From CAVWUA01 sp963758025 (lineage in GTDB: Bacteria; Planctomycetota; Planctomycetia; Isosphaerales; Isosphaeraceae), in the NCBI GenBank assembly GCA_963758025.1, contig CAVWUA010000001.1:124001-188000 (forward strand): a stretch of DNA of 64,000 nt, read 5' to 3'. Below, piece by piece: positions 16,099 to 25,325 of this stretch (within the stretch, counting starts at the first letter, position 1; each line of letters begins with the position of its first letter). The translations under genes were made by a program, and so were the position numbers. The notes under the pieces were generated by a model that ran no database searches, had not been told where the DNA came from, and worked only from the letters and a program-made list of their open reading frames with translations.

Positions 16099-18186
16099 TC
16101 ACATCCCGGCGGACCGCGATAGCCCGGTTGTCTGACCTGTGTTCAGATCGAGGATCTCGACACGCGTATCATCTCCATTCTGGGATTGCTTCATGTCAAT
16201 CAGCCCACCGCGGAACGCCTCCGCATCGGGGACCTCACCCTGGACGCGCCACGTTCCCGCCGGGTCGTCGAGCCGAAGGAGGCTTTGCGGCTCCTTCGAG
16301 ATCGACATCATCAGGATGCCTGAGAACCGGGCGGTGTGAACTCCATCCTTGCAGTTTGGTGCTGAGCGGAGAAATAGCAACGGTGCCGAGCCGCCGAAGA
16401 TATGCGAGTTTCTGATCTCCACGGACGGCATCGCTTTCCATATGGGATCCGCCTCAAAGTCCACCACGGCCGTTTTCGGCGTCGGAAAGGCTTCACCATC
16501 CAGCGTGAGGGCATCAATGATCAAGCCGGACGTATAGGTTCTCGGTCGGGACAGAAACACGGCCTCCGTGTCCGGCCCCGGCTGAGCCAGGGTTTGGCGG
16601 ATATCCAGCGACGAGCCGTTCAAGAGCCAGCCGATTCGCCCCATGTTCCAGTTCTTGCATCCGGTCATCCGGGCAATGGCCAGGGAAAGAGAAACACTGG
16701 CATCTCGACCCGCGAATTCACAATTGTTGAAGGTGAGGATGTAGGTCGCCCGACCGGAAAGCATGCAGAAGCCTCGAAAAATACCGTTGAACATGACATT
16801 TTCGTACAGGCTATCCAGGGCCTGCGCATTGAGAATGCCGTAGCTGTAGCCAGCCAGGCTCAGGTCACGGATCGTTTGCCGATTCACCGTCGCTTTGTTC
16901 TGCTGGTTATGCTCGGCAACGACGAGGCCATGGGAGCTGATGGGATCGTCGGCCGCGCCTCCCCAGAAGACGGCCGGGTACTGAGGATTCGGGGAATCTG
17001 GTCCCTCGGTCAGGTCGAGATATCCGACGCACGTCGGGTCCTTGCCTCGGGTGGAATCCGAAAACTGAGTCAGGTCCTCGGGCTTCGATCCATCCCGATA
17101 AACCTGGGGACTGCCGATCGCCCCGGTCCGATACCGCGAGACGCGGCTCATCCGGTAGCCACAGACAGCGAAATCGGGCAGTTGGTCCTTCGGATTGGGG
17201 GGATCGCAGTACGTGTGCCCGGTATGTCCGATCAGGAATGGCACCTGAGCGCCTCGCTTGGTGAGCCGCCGGTCCGGGTTGTTCGTCAACTCAGACCCCC
17301 TGAGCGAAACTTGCTTGCGATTGAGGAAGGCGGCACCGTCTCCCGTCTTCAGGTCGAACTGAAAGGAAATTCGGTTCAGCCCCGCATGAAGTCCTTGGGA
17401 AACGTCGATCGTGTAACGCGCCACACCTTCGGTTTCCCCTTCGCGAAACCCCACATCGAACGCGAGCCAGAAATGGCCATTCTCCAGATCCTTGAGCTTG
17501 ATCGAGATCGGGGCCGGTTCCGTCACGGAGAGTTCGGAACCGAGGATCGGCATGTAGTCGAGCCGCTGTCTCGGCAGCCAGAGAGCCAGGTCCAGCGTGA
17601 ACTCCGTGTCATCCCGGCAGTAGCCCGGCCGCGCGTAACCCGGCCCTTGCATGTAACCGTTATGAAACGGCGAGACCTGATGCGCGATCCAGGCGAAGTC
17701 CCGGCCCTTGGCGGTCGTTCCCACGGTCCGCCAGCCGGAGCGGCCTTTCGCGTACTCAGGCTCCATGATCCGATCCAGGGGCAGGTAGTGGTTCGCCGCG
17801 TAATCTCGGCCGACCTGCGAACGGCGGAACCCCTGAATCACCCCTGGCATGTATCCGCCCGATTGCAAGATCGACCGCGCGCGGCCGAACCCGACGATGT
17901 TCACATCATCGCTTTCCAGATGAACCGGGGTCCGGATCGTGAAGGAGCCCTCAGGCACGACGACCGTGCCCCGATGCGGCGCGACGAAATCGACCACGCG
18001 CTGGATCGTTGGTCCCCAGTCCGCATTCGGGTCGTCCGGCTTCGGTCCCTTGAGCCGAGGATCGTCGATGCGTATCGTGTAGGGATCACCGTGATTCACC
18101 GACGGCGGTAAGTCTCGGCCCTGACCGAAGATGGGTGTACTCAGGCCAAGGCTCACGATCATCGGGAAGAAGAACCATCGACACAT
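16099..18186 (-). CDS. Secreted right-handed beta-helix protein (pectate-lyase/GH28-like)
   Basis: A 695-residue exported protein. The signal peptide is at the N-terminus (MCRWFFFPMIVSLGLS, cleavage near GQG). The first domain has the pectate-lyase-superfamily opening DDPNADWGPTIQRVVDFV followed by GTVVVPEGSFTI. The middle section resembles a concanavalin-like insert. The C-terminal half returns to beta-helix rungs (NQQNKATVNRQTIRDLSLAGYSYG). It probably acts on or binds a polysaccharide. The start at 18186 has AGGAG upstream. It lies 47 bases downstream of the GH5-like gene on the same strand, suggesting joint use. Confidence 0.75.
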   Translation of the reverse strand: MCRWFFFPMIVSLGLSTPIFGQGRDLPPSVNHGDPYTIRIDDPRLKGPKPDDPNADWGPTIQRVVDFVAPHRGTVVVPEGSFTIRTPVHLESDDVNIVGFGRARSILQSGGYMPGVIQGFRRSQVGRDYAANHYLPLDRIMEPEYAKGRSGWRTVGTTAKGRDFAWIAHQVSPFHNGYMQGPGYARPGYCRDDTEFTLDLALWLPRQRLDYMPILGSELSVTEPAPISIKLKDLENGHFWLAFDVGFREGETEGVARYTIDVSQGLHAGLNRISFQFDLKTGDGAAFLNRKQVSLRGSELTNNPDRRLTKRGAQVPFLIGHTGHTYCDPPNPKDQLPDFAVCGYRMSRVSRYRTGAIGSPQVYRDGSKPEDLTQFSDSTRGKDPTCVGYLDLTEGPDSPNPQYPAVFWGGAADDPISSHGLVVAEHNQQNKATVNRQTIRDLSLAGYSYGILNAQALDSLYENVMFNGIFRGFCMLSGRATYILTFNNCEFAGRDASVSLSLAIARMTGCKNWNMGRIGWLLNGSSLDIRQTLAQPGPDTEAVFLSRPRTYTSGLIIDALTLDGEAFPTPKTAVVDFEADPIWKAMPSVEIRNSHIFGGSAPLLFLRSAPNCKDGVHTARFSGILMMSISKEPQSLLRLDDPAGTWRVQGEVPDAEAFRGGLIDMKQSQNGDDTRVEILDLNTGQTTGLSRSAGM

Positions 18187-18233
18187 GCTACGCTCCTGAT
18201 CGTCCGCTCGCCCCACGTGCTTTGGTGGCCGCA

Positions 18234-19373
18234 CTACTTCGGGTCATCTTTCGGAGCATACGGCGATCGAGAGCGAAAGTACCGCAGCCACTGGGCCACG
18301 ATGGCCCCCTTGAGATCGCCTGCCTCTTCATTCTCCTCGATGGTCTTTCCCCAGTAGAAGCTGATCCAGCCATCCACGCGATCGTTCGCTCCGTCGATAA
18401 ACGCGCCGGTCCCCTCGATCCCGGCAGCCAGAGGGAAAATTTCCTCGACTACCAGCGGCTTTCCCACCTCATACACCGCCAGAGCATCCAGGGCACCCTG
18501 GATGTCGTCCTTCTTCGGATAGAAATGTACGCTGACGAAGTCGAGCGGCTCGCCAGCCTCGGGCGAGTGGAACAGAGGCTTTGCCCCCTTGAACGTGTAG
18601 GCCCAGGGGATCACGCCAACGGTGATCATGTGACGCGGATCGACCTCGCGGATCGCGGACGTCAGCCGCTTGATCCACGCCCCGGCGATCTCCTGGGGTT
18701 TCCGCCCCTTTTCGTCGAGCGTGATGCGCTGGACGAAATATTTCCCGCCCAGCGGCTCACCTGCGAGCCAGCCTTCGCCTTTTCCCCCCGAGAGGATTGG
18801 CTCGTTCATCAGGTCGTAGCAGAAGATCGCCGGGCTCTCCTTGCACACCCCGGCCACGGCCCGCCAGAACCGGGCCTGGGCATCCCAACGGGCGGATTCC
18901 TCGAGCGCATCGTACCACTCAGGCACATCCTGCTTGTGATAGCACCCCAGCCCCGTCAGATCGAGGTACAGCCCCGTCTCCTCGGCGAGCCGCACAAGCT
19001 TACCGAGCCGCGCGAGGTTCGCCTCGTTCGGTTGCTCTGGGCTGGTCATGAACCTGGCAAACTGGAGATGGACCCGCACGACGTTCGCGTCGAGCGCCTT
19101 CATCTCGCGGAAGTCCCCGGCGATCATGTCCCATTCCGCGTCCCAGTAATCTTCCAGCAGACGGCCGCCCTCGTCGTGATCGTAGTTAAATCCCCACATC
19201 TCGATCCGCTTGCCCGTCCCCTCCCGGACGAAATGCGTCCCATCCTCGCTCGGTCGAATCCAGTCCACCACCGCCGGGGACTCAACCGCATCCGGTTCCT
19301 CGGCCCGGCCGTTCAAGGGAATGAACGCCAGGGAGAGAATCACAAAGTTGATGGCGGAGAGCCGGGTGGTCAT
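18234..19373 (-). CDS. Secreted glycoside hydrolase, family 5-like (cellulase/mannanase fold)
   Basis: A 379-residue exported enzyme. The signal peptide is at residues 1-24 (FVILSLAFIPLNGRAEE). The acid/base Glu is in CYDLMNEP (E191), and the nucleophile Glu is in KPLVVEEIFPL (E310 or E311). Other clan-A features are WGFNYDHD near residue 60, NVVRVHLQF near 98 and HFYP near 283. It should cleave beta-glycosidic bonds; the substrate is not determined. It is encoded next to the beta-helix protein. No frameshift. Confidence 0.82.
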   Translation of the reverse strand: MTTRLSAINFVILSLAFIPLNGRAEEPDAVESPAVVDWIRPSEDGTHFVREGTGKRIEMWGFNYDHDEGGRLLEDYWDAEWDMIAGDFREMKALDANVVRVHLQFARFMTSPEQPNEANLARLGKLVRLAEETGLYLDLTGLGCYHKQDVPEWYDALEESARWDAQARFWRAVAGVCKESPAIFCYDLMNEPILSGGKGEGWLAGEPLGGKYFVQRITLDEKGRKPQEIAGAWIKRLTSAIREVDPRHMITVGVIPWAYTFKGAKPLFHSPEAGEPLDFVSVHFYPKKDDIQGALDALAVYEVGKPLVVEEIFPLAAGIEGTGAFIDGANDRVDGWISFYWGKTIEENEEAGDLKGAIVAQWLRYFRSRSPYAPKDDPK

Positions 19374-19637
19374 CGTGGGTGTACCTCTCGAATAGGATTA
19401 CCGCACCAGCCAAGATCGACGAACGACTGGTCTCTCCGCGCGGAGAAACACCCCGCGAGCCAAGTGGCGGCGGGGTTTTGTAGGATTCGACACGTAAAAT
19501 GAGGTCAATCGGGGCCACGATCGCGCCCGTTCAAGCACCCAGTTTCTCGATCCAGGCAATCGAGTGGTTTGCCGTTCAGGATCTCTGCGCCGACTTCGTC
19601 TTGGGTGATCTCATTCGGTCGTTCACCAACTTATGAG

Positions 19638-19710
19638 TGGGCAGAGGCGGGATCGAACCGCCGACACCAGGATTTTCAGTCCTGTGCTCTACCAGCTGAG
19701 CTATCTGCCC
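19638..19710 (-). tRNA. tRNA-Phe (GAA)
   Basis: On the minus strand the sequence folds as a 73-base tRNA: acceptor GGGCAGA/TCTGCCC with discriminator A, D-arm GCTC...GAGC, anticodon stem CAGGA/TCCTG with loop CTGAAAA (anticodon GAA), and T-arm GGCGG/CCGCC with TTCGATC. CCA is not encoded. Confidence 0.97.
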
Positions 19711-19878
19711 GCCATTGTCTTCAGGAACGATGATAGCGTGGCATCAGAGGGATTTCAACCGGGCCAGCCGGTGAAATTTCCAGGCCGGGGATCTCGGCGA
19801 GTTCTCTTCGGTGGCCCGGATGTCTTAGGTTGCCTTTCAGAGCCCCGCAATGCGGTTCCGGTGGGTCGGAGGCAACCG

Positions 19879-20967
19879 ATGGAAAAGTTTGTGTGCCGGT
19901 CGCAACTCGGCCGGCTGATTCAGATCCTGCTGGCCTTACGTGCGGGCCGAGCAATGAATGCGAACGAACTGGCCAAGATCTGCGAGGTCAGCCGGAGGAC
20001 CGTGTATCGGGATCTGGACACTCTCGCGCAGTCCGGGGTCCCCGTCGCGTATCGACACGAGCGTCAGGGCTATCTTCTGGCGTCGAGTTTTGAGTTCGAC
20101 TCTCCTCCCCTGGAGCCGGCCGAGGTCGTCTCCCTGGTCCTGCTTGCTGCCGGAAACACAGGGGTCGAGGAGTTCGGCCTGGAACGTGAGGCCCATAACG
20201 TCGTGCTCAAGTTGGTCCAGTGCCTGTCGGTCGAGGTCCGTCAGCGCGTGCTGGCACTGGTCGAGCAGGTGGACCTGCCCAGACCGTCCTTCTCACATTC
20301 ACCGGAACACAAGGCCGTCCACGAAACAATCCTTCAGGCTCTCCAAGAGCGCCGGCAGGTCCGCATCTGGTTCCAGGACCCGCAGGATTCCGAGACGCAT
20401 GTCACGAAGGTTAGCCCCTACCGGCTTCACCGTGATGAGGCCGGTTGGAGCCTGATCGGACGTTCGACCCTGCATCGGACCGTCCGGACGTTCCGGCTCT
20501 CACGGATCGAAAAGGTCGTGCTGACGGAGGATGCCTGCGTGGTCCCACCTCGATTCTCCCGGAACGATGGCGACGTCGGCAACCATCCCACCGAGGTCCG
20601 AATCCGATTCGCGGCCGAGGCTCAATCCGAAGCTCGCGCAACGATCCGCCGACATCACGCGGTCATCGAATCGCAGGAGGGAGACCAGGTTGTTCTCGCG
20701 ATGAAGGTTGGCCAGACGGAGGAACTACTTGGCTGGCTCCTTGGTCTGGGGGATCGCGTCGAGGTTCTCGCGCCTTTGGAGTTGCGGGATCGTGTCTGCG
20801 ACGTTGCCCGGCGGATTGTGCGAAATCATCTCCCCGCGACGGTCGCCGAGACCGACCCATCCACCGGGCGCAACGGCACTCCGCAGGTAAAGTCGGCGGG
20901 GAAGGTGGTTGACTCATCGGGCCGGTCCGTTACAATGTCCTCCGCCTCGAACGAAACGGGCGCATAG
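19879..20967 (+). CDS. HTH + WYL-domain transcriptional regulator
   Basis: A 362-residue regulator. The DeoR/HTH_11-type helix-turn-helix is at residues 26-50 (NANELAKICEVSRRTVYRD). The WYL domain follows at about 150-220 and includes RIWFQDPQDSETH, VSPYRLHRDEAGWSLIGR and RTFRLSRIEKV. The C-terminus holds a WCX-like extension. Such proteins sense ligands or nucleic acid and often act alone. GGAGG lies 7 bases before the ATG at 19879. The TAG stop (20965-20967) lies inside tRNA-Ile, so the coding region and tRNA overlap by 10 bases on the same strand. Confidence 0.88.
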   Translation: MEKFVCRSQLGRLIQILLALRAGRAMNANELAKICEVSRRTVYRDLDTLAQSGVPVAYRHERQGYLLASSFEFDSPPLEPAEVVSLVLLAAGNTGVEEFGLEREAHNVVLKLVQCLSVEVRQRVLALVEQVDLPRPSFSHSPEHKAVHETILQALQERRQVRIWFQDPQDSETHVTKVSPYRLHRDEAGWSLIGRSTLHRTVRTFRLSRIEKVVLTEDACVVPPRFSRNDGDVGNHPTEVRIRFAAEAQSEARATIRRHHAVIESQEGDQVVLAMKVGQTEELLGWLLGLGDRVEVLAPLELRDRVCDVARRIVRNHLPATVAETDPSTGRNGTPQVKSAGKVVDSSGRSVTMSSASNETGA

Positions 20968-21031
20968 CTCAGTTGGCTAAGGCGCACCCCTGATAAGGGT
21001 GAGGTCCGAAGTTCGAATCTTCGTGCGCCCA
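20958..21031 (+). tRNA. tRNA-Ile (GAT)
   Basis: A 74-base cloverleaf: acceptor GGGCGCA/TGCGCCC plus A, D-arm GCTCAGTTGGCTAAGGC, anticodon stem CACCC/GGGTG with loop CTGATAA (anticodon GAT), and T-arm CGAAG/CTTCG with TTCGAAT. It stands alone, not in an rRNA operon. Its first ten bases are also the last codons of the WYL regulator. Confidence 0.97.
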
Positions 21032-21053
21032 CTGGATGCGAACTTAATCTGTG

Positions 21054-21090
21054 ACAGGCCCCGGGTGGTTCTCAACCACCCGGGGCCTGT
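21054..21090 (+). terminator. Strong intrinsic hairpin after tRNA-Ile
   Basis: ACAGGCCCCGGGTGGTT (21054-21070) pairs perfectly over 17 bases with AACCACCCGGGGCCTGT (21074-21090) around a CTC loop and is followed by TGCATTT. It lies 22 bases past the tRNA 3' end. Confidence 0.85.
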
Positions 21091-21227
21091 TGCATTTCCG
21101 GCATCAGCGCACGGAAAAACCGCCATTGCCTCGACTTGAGACGGGCGATGGCGGGTTATTCTGCGTGGAACTGTGATGGACGGTGAGATCGACAACGGAT
21201 TCGGCCGGGACGATCTCTACTTATTAC

Positions 21228-21776
21228 TTAATCGTCATCGGAGTCCGAATCGTCCTCGCTATCGTCTTCATCGTCCTCAACAATGTCCTCCTCGTCGTCC
21301 TCGATATCCTCATCCTCCTCGACAACAGGCGCCGCGGCCTTCGAGGGTTTGGATTTGGTGGCCTTCGCGGGAGCCTTCTCCTCCTCGGTGGCCTGGACCA
21401 AGGTGGCGCCGAGTCCCGGAGCGTCATCGGGCATCGGTTCCTTGACCCGCTGGACAAAGTGCGTGCCCTTGCCCTTGGCCGTCAGTTCGGCGGCGCGAGC
21501 CTCGGCCTCGGCCTTCTGGCCGAATTCGAAGGTGGCGACCGTCTTGAAGGCATCGTTGACGACCGTCCAGATAATCCGCATGCGCGCGGCCGCCTTCGGG
21601 GCCTTGGTCGCTTTGGGCTTCTTGGCCGGAGCTTTCTTCTTGCGAGGCTTCCGTTCGACTTCCTCGTCGTCGGTATCGTCCGTCAGGTCGTCCGCCTCGT
21701 CCTCCATGGGATCAATCGGTTCGGCGGCGTCGTATTGCCGGCGAAGTTCGAGCCGGTTGCGGGGTTTCCCAGCCAT
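21228..21776 (-). CDS. Hypothetical protein with Lys/Ala linkers and Asp/Glu tail
   Basis: A 182-residue protein starting MAGKPRNRLELRRQYD. It has an acidic patch (EDEADDLTDDTDDEE), a Lys/Ala/Pro-rich linker, and a folded middle of about 50 residues (RIIWTVVNDAFKTVATFEF, then AEAEARAAELTAKGKGTHF). A second Lys/Ala linker leads to a C-terminal tail of almost only Asp, Glu and Ser. The middle block resembles short domains seen in other planctomycete proteins but has no function known to me. The charge pattern suggests nucleic-acid or basic-protein binding. That is inference. Confidence 0.65.
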   Translation of the reverse strand: MAGKPRNRLELRRQYDAAEPIDPMEDEADDLTDDTDDEEVERKPRKKKAPAKKPKATKAPKAAARMRIIWTVVNDAFKTVATFEFGQKAEAEARAAELTAKGKGTHFVQRVKEPMPDDAPGLGATLVQATEEEKAPAKATKSKPSKAAAPVVEEDEDIEDDEEDIVEDDEDDSEDDSDSDDD

Positions 21777-21892
21777 CTGAGGTCGTCCTTCCAGAATCAC
21801 TCTCAAAACGTAGGGATCAACGGGAGCCACCAAAGGCCCAGCTCAAGGCGAAAATGGCGTCCCGGGATTCTCGTTCCAACGCCTCGATGATC

Positions 21893-22366
21893 CTACTCGA
21901 TCCCCACGGGCATTGCCAGGGCCGGCCCCGCGCCATCCAGGCCGTTCCGACGGCGCCCGGCCCGAGGATTCGGCGCGACGGCGGCCTGCTCGAACGGCTT
22001 CCGCAGTTCGGTCATGATGTGCGCCAGGAGCGCCTCGGGGTGATAGGGTTTGGTCAGGAAGTGGTCGATTCCAAGATCGCCGAGCGCCCGCTCGTGGTCG
22101 GAGAGGATCGCGGCGCTACAGATCATGATCGGTTGCTGGGGATTGGTCTGACGGATGCGTCGGCAGACCTCGACCCCTGAAAAAACGGGCAGATTCAGGT
22201 CCACCAGGGCCAGGTCAAAGGGTCCCGAATCGGCGAATCGCTGCACGCCTTCGGGGCCGTTGGCCGCCTCGACGACGTGGTAATCCGCCCCGCGGAGAAA
22301 CTGGGCGACCAGACTGCGCAGGACGTGCTCATCCTCGACCAGGAGGAGCGTTCCTTGCCGTTCCAT
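21893..22366 (-). CDS. Stand-alone response regulator receiver protein (CheY-like)
   Basis: A 157-residue protein with a single receiver domain: acidic pocket VEDEH (E11, D12), phosphorylation site LVDLNLP (D56), Ser in MICSAA (about 84) and Lys in FLTKPY (K106). About 35 Pro/Arg/Ala-rich residues follow, with no DNA-binding or enzymatic output domain. It must act through a partner protein. No histidine kinase is in the window. Confidence 0.9.
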   Translation of the reverse strand: MERQGTLLLVEDEHVLRSLVAQFLRGADYHVVEAANGPEGVQRFADSGPFDLALVDLNLPVFSGVEVCRRIRQTNPQQPIMICSAAILSDHERALGDLGIDHFLTKPYHPEALLAHIMTELRKPFEQAAVAPNPRAGRRRNGLDGAGPALAMPVGIE

Positions 22367-22669
22367 CGGCCAAGACTCCTTGAAAGAAAGGAGCGGCGGG
22401 AGGGAATGCGCGAGCGCACGACGCGATCGTGCCGCCCGACGCCCGGCCCAACACGTTCCGGCCCCTCGGGCCGATGGTTGGGTATCCTACCGAGGCGCCC
22501 CCGCGCGCCCACATCAAAATGGGAGACGTCCGCCGCCAGGAGGACGGCCCCGAGCGGCTCGACCCTCTGGAATCCGGGCCAGCGGGCGTGCGACAATCCG
22601 GCCCGGTGGCCTACCTTCCCGCTGATGACCCACCCGATTTTTTCCATCCAAACAGAGGAATCACCTTCC
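22367..22669. other. Intergenic region between divergent genes
   Basis: About 300 bases separate the receiver protein and the DUF1080 gene, which diverge. It must hold both promoters. I see no convincing boxes, repeats or RNA gene. A purine-rich AACAGAGGAA just before 22670 is the likely ribosome binding site of the DUF1080 gene. Confidence 0.4.
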
Positions 22670-23290
22670 ATGATCCGTTCCGCATTCTGGCTCGCCCTGG
22701 TGGTGCTCGCGCCCCTGGCCGAGGACGACTTCACCCCCCTGTTCAACGGCAAAGATCTCGAAGGCTGGACCGTCGTCGGCGGCAAGGCCGACAACTGGGA
22801 GGTCAAGGACGGCGTGCTCGCGACCAAGGGCCAGGGGGGCTGGCTCAGCACCGAGAAGGAATACAGCGACTTCACTCTGAAGCTGGAATTCCGCGTGCCG
22901 CCGGGCGGCAACTCCGGCATCTTCCTCCGCTCTCCCCACACAGGGGACCCGGCCTACACCGGCATGGAGGTGCAGGTCCTCGACGACGAGGCCGAGAAGT
23001 ACAAGAACCTCCTGCCCGGCCAGTACTGCGGCTCGGTCTACCGGGTCATGCCGGCCGAACGCGGGCACACCAAGCCGGCCGGGGAGTGGAACGCGATGGA
23101 AATCACCGCCAACGGCCCCCACATCGTCGTGAAGCTCAACGGCGCGACCATCGTGGACGACAGCATCGACAAGCACCAGGAGGACACGAAGGAGCACCCC
23201 GGCCTGAAGCGTGATAAGGGATACATCGGCCTGCAATCGCACGGCGATCCGGTCGAGTTCCGCAACATCGCGATCAAGACGCTGAAATAG
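22670..23290 (+). CDS. DUF1080 protein (3-keto-disaccharide hydrolase domain), exported
   Basis: A 206-residue protein. A short signal peptide (IRSAFWLALVVLAPLA) leads into one DUF1080 domain: TPLFNGKDLEGWTVVGG, WLSTEKEYSDFTLKLEFR, GNSGIFLRSP, YTGMEVQVLDDE and the C-terminal KGYIGLQSHGDPVEFRNI. Members are concanavalin-like beta-sandwiches. Several are reported as 3-keto-glycoside hydrolases and they are greatly expanded in planctomycetes. The ATG at 22670 gives the usual signal-plus-domain length. Confidence 0.9.
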   Translation: MIRSAFWLALVVLAPLAEDDFTPLFNGKDLEGWTVVGGKADNWEVKDGVLATKGQGGWLSTEKEYSDFTLKLEFRVPPGGNSGIFLRSPHTGDPAYTGMEVQVLDDEAEKYKNLLPGQYCGSVYRVMPAERGHTKPAGEWNAMEITANGPHIVVKLNGATIVDDSIDKHQEDTKEHPGLKRDKGYIGLQSHGDPVEFRNIAIKTLK

Positions 23291-23543
23291 GCGGGTGATC
23301 CAGCTCCAGCCGGCTTCCCGGGTTCGCCGGGGCCGCGGACTCATCCCCCGACGGCCCCGGTCCCTTGCGGCGATCCACGCCGAGAACCTGACAGAGATAG
23401 GCGATCACGACGTGCTTCGTCAGGTTCAGCCCGATGATTCCCCAGAGGGCGCCCAGGCGGAACAGCCAGACGTTGAAGGCGACGCAAGCCACCACGCCGA
23501 GCAACGCCGCCACACTGATCTGGAAGCTGGGTCGATGATCCAT
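23274..23543 (-). CDS. Small hypothetical membrane protein (89 aa)
   Basis: An 89-residue protein starting MDHRPSFQISVAALLGVVAC with two likely membrane segments (about 9-27 and 32-52) and a polar, Pro/Ser-rich tail. The opening resembles many short planctomycete proteins that carry the same type of N-terminal membrane anchor. Its last codons overlap the end of the converging DUF1080 gene by 17 bases. Function is unknown. Confidence 0.55.
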   Translation of the reverse strand: MDHRPSFQISVAALLGVVACVAFNVWLFRLGALWGIIGLNLTKHVVIAYLCQVLGVDRRKGPGPSGDESAAPANPGSRLELDHPPISAS

Positions 23544-23772
23544 GTTGGCATTATGGACAACACCCCGCTCCCGGGAAAGGGGCGGCGCGGAACCGGAATT
23601 CACTTTTTTCGGAACGTTCCGCCCCCGCTACCCACTGGCAAAGCCCTGGATCGCCGTTTAGGATGATCCCCAATCGGGCCGAGGGAGGTCGGGCCTACCC
23701 AACGGCTCGACCCCCCCATTCGATAACGTTCTCCTCATCGCCCCTCTTTTTAGTTGAGCAGGCCGAGGTATC

Positions 23773-24600
23773 ATGGCGAATCCGACGACGACCGTGCGGC
23801 CGGAATGGACCACGACGATCGACCCGGTCTTGCAGAAGGAGCTGGAGCAGCACGTCTTCGTGACCTCCTGGGACAAGCTCCTGGGCATGATCGACACCGT
23901 CTACAACTGGGGCCGGCGGTCGAGCCTCTGGCCCCTGGGCTTCGGCCTGGCCTGTTGCGCGATCGAGATGATCTGCACGGCCAGCAGCCGGTTCGACATC
24001 GCCCGGTTCGGCGCGGAGGTCTTCCGCGGCTCCCCCCGCCAGGCGGACGTGATGATCGTCTCGGGCACCGTCACCAAGACGATGATGCCGATGATCGCCC
24101 GGCTCTACGACCAGATGCCCGAGCCGAAGTACGTCATCACGATGGGCGCCTGCGCCACCGGCGGCGGCCCGTTCAAGGAAGGGTACAACGTCGTCTCGGG
24201 GATCGACAAGTTCCTCCCCGTGGACGTGTACATCCCCGGCTGCCCGCCCACGCCTCAGGCCCTCCTGAACGGCCTGATCATGCTCCAGAAGAAGATCGAC
24301 GGCGAGTCGACTCGCCGACTCCCCCTGGTATCAAGGGGACACCGACCGCGACGTGCCGATCCCCGTGCTCGGCCCCGACCTGATCGACATCCGCACCCTG
24401 GAGATCACCGCCGAGCGGACCGCGATGGGCCTGCTCGACGAGCGCCAGGCCGCCCTGCCGCAACCGTCGAAGATCCCCGCCCCGCAGCCCGAGACGCCCG
24501 AGGACGAGTCGGCGGCCGAGGCCGAAGCCGCCGCCAAGGGCCCGAGCAAGATCGACCTGATCCGCAACCAAGGCGCGACAGGGCCGAACGGCGAGGCCAG
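23773..24600 (+). CDS. nuoB: NADH-quinone oxidoreductase subunit B (frameshifted; appears fused to C)
   Basis: NuoB carries the N2 iron-sulfur cluster next to the quinone site of complex I. The ligands are visible: GLACCAIEM (CC pair), TMGACATGGG and the last Cys in YIPGCPPTP. The conserved domain ends near KKIDGES at 24308. One extra C at about 24314-24316 breaks the frame; removing it continues as STRDSPWYQGDTDRD and an unusual Glu/Ala/Pro-rich tail of about 90 residues. A further missing base (an A at about 24593) is needed to stay in frame into the NuoC domain. No stop codon separates the two. The end given here is the domain boundary, not a stop. Confidence 0.9.
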
Positions 24601-25325
24601 GACGCCGCCGCCCCGAACGCCGCCGCCAAGCCCGCCGGCAAGCCCGCCAAGAAGGTCAAGAAGGCCGAGGCCCGGCCCAGCCTCGTCTGGCTCGGCGACG
24701 ATGGCCTGCAAGAGCTGGCCGACCGCCTCAACGCCGAGTTCGGCGCCGGGACCGCCACGATCATCCAGGCCGGTCTGCTCATCCCGGCCGACAGGCTCGT
24801 CGAGGTCTGCCGCTACCTCCGCGACCGGAACCCGATCCGCTACGACTACCTGGCCAGCCTCCAGAGCGTCCACTACGAGGACTGCATCGAGGTCAACTAC
24901 CAGCTCGACAGCACGACCAGCCCGGCACGCTGATCGAGCTGCGGGTCCGCACGGCCGAGGCCGAGGGCCAGGGCGAGGTCCCCTCCGTCATCGACGTCTG
25001 GCGCGGGGCCGATTTCCAGGAGCGCGAGGTCTACGACATGATGGGCGTCCGGTTCGCCGGGCACCCCAAGCTGAAACGCATCCTGATGTGGGACGGCTAC
25101 GCCTACTATCCCGCTCCGCAAGGACTACCTGGAGCCGTACTACGAGGGGCCGACGAAGGTCTTCGACAGCCGCGTCGAGGACGGTCAGGGCCAGCACTTC
25201 CGCGCCGAGGAGGTCAACCCCCACGGCACCAACCTGAAGGTTCCCCAGGGACTTCAAGGACTGGGACAGGCTCGACCCGGGCGACGACGCCAAGGGCAAC
25301 GACCTGATCCCCGGTCGGCGTCGAC
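24601..25325 (+). CDS. nuoC: NADH-quinone oxidoreductase subunit C (several frameshifts)
   Basis: NuoC (30-kDa subunit) forms part of the hydrophilic arm of complex I. Recognisable blocks are YDYLASLQSVHYEDCIEVNY, then VIDVWRGADFQEREVYDMMG and GHPKLKRILMWDGYAYYP with the family signature DYLEPYYEGP. The frame breaks at about 24918 (one C lost), 25110, 25240 and 25312 (one C gained at each). No ATG or GTG with a Shine-Dalgarno sequence lies near its beginning. It starts from a Lys/Ala/Pro-rich linker continuous with NuoB and runs on into NuoD, so the three may be one polypeptide. Confidence 0.88.

Noticed and set aside
16402..18111. A 569-codon plus-strand frame
   Set aside because: It is antisense to the beta-helix protein, which has a signal peptide, a ribosome binding site and domain motifs.
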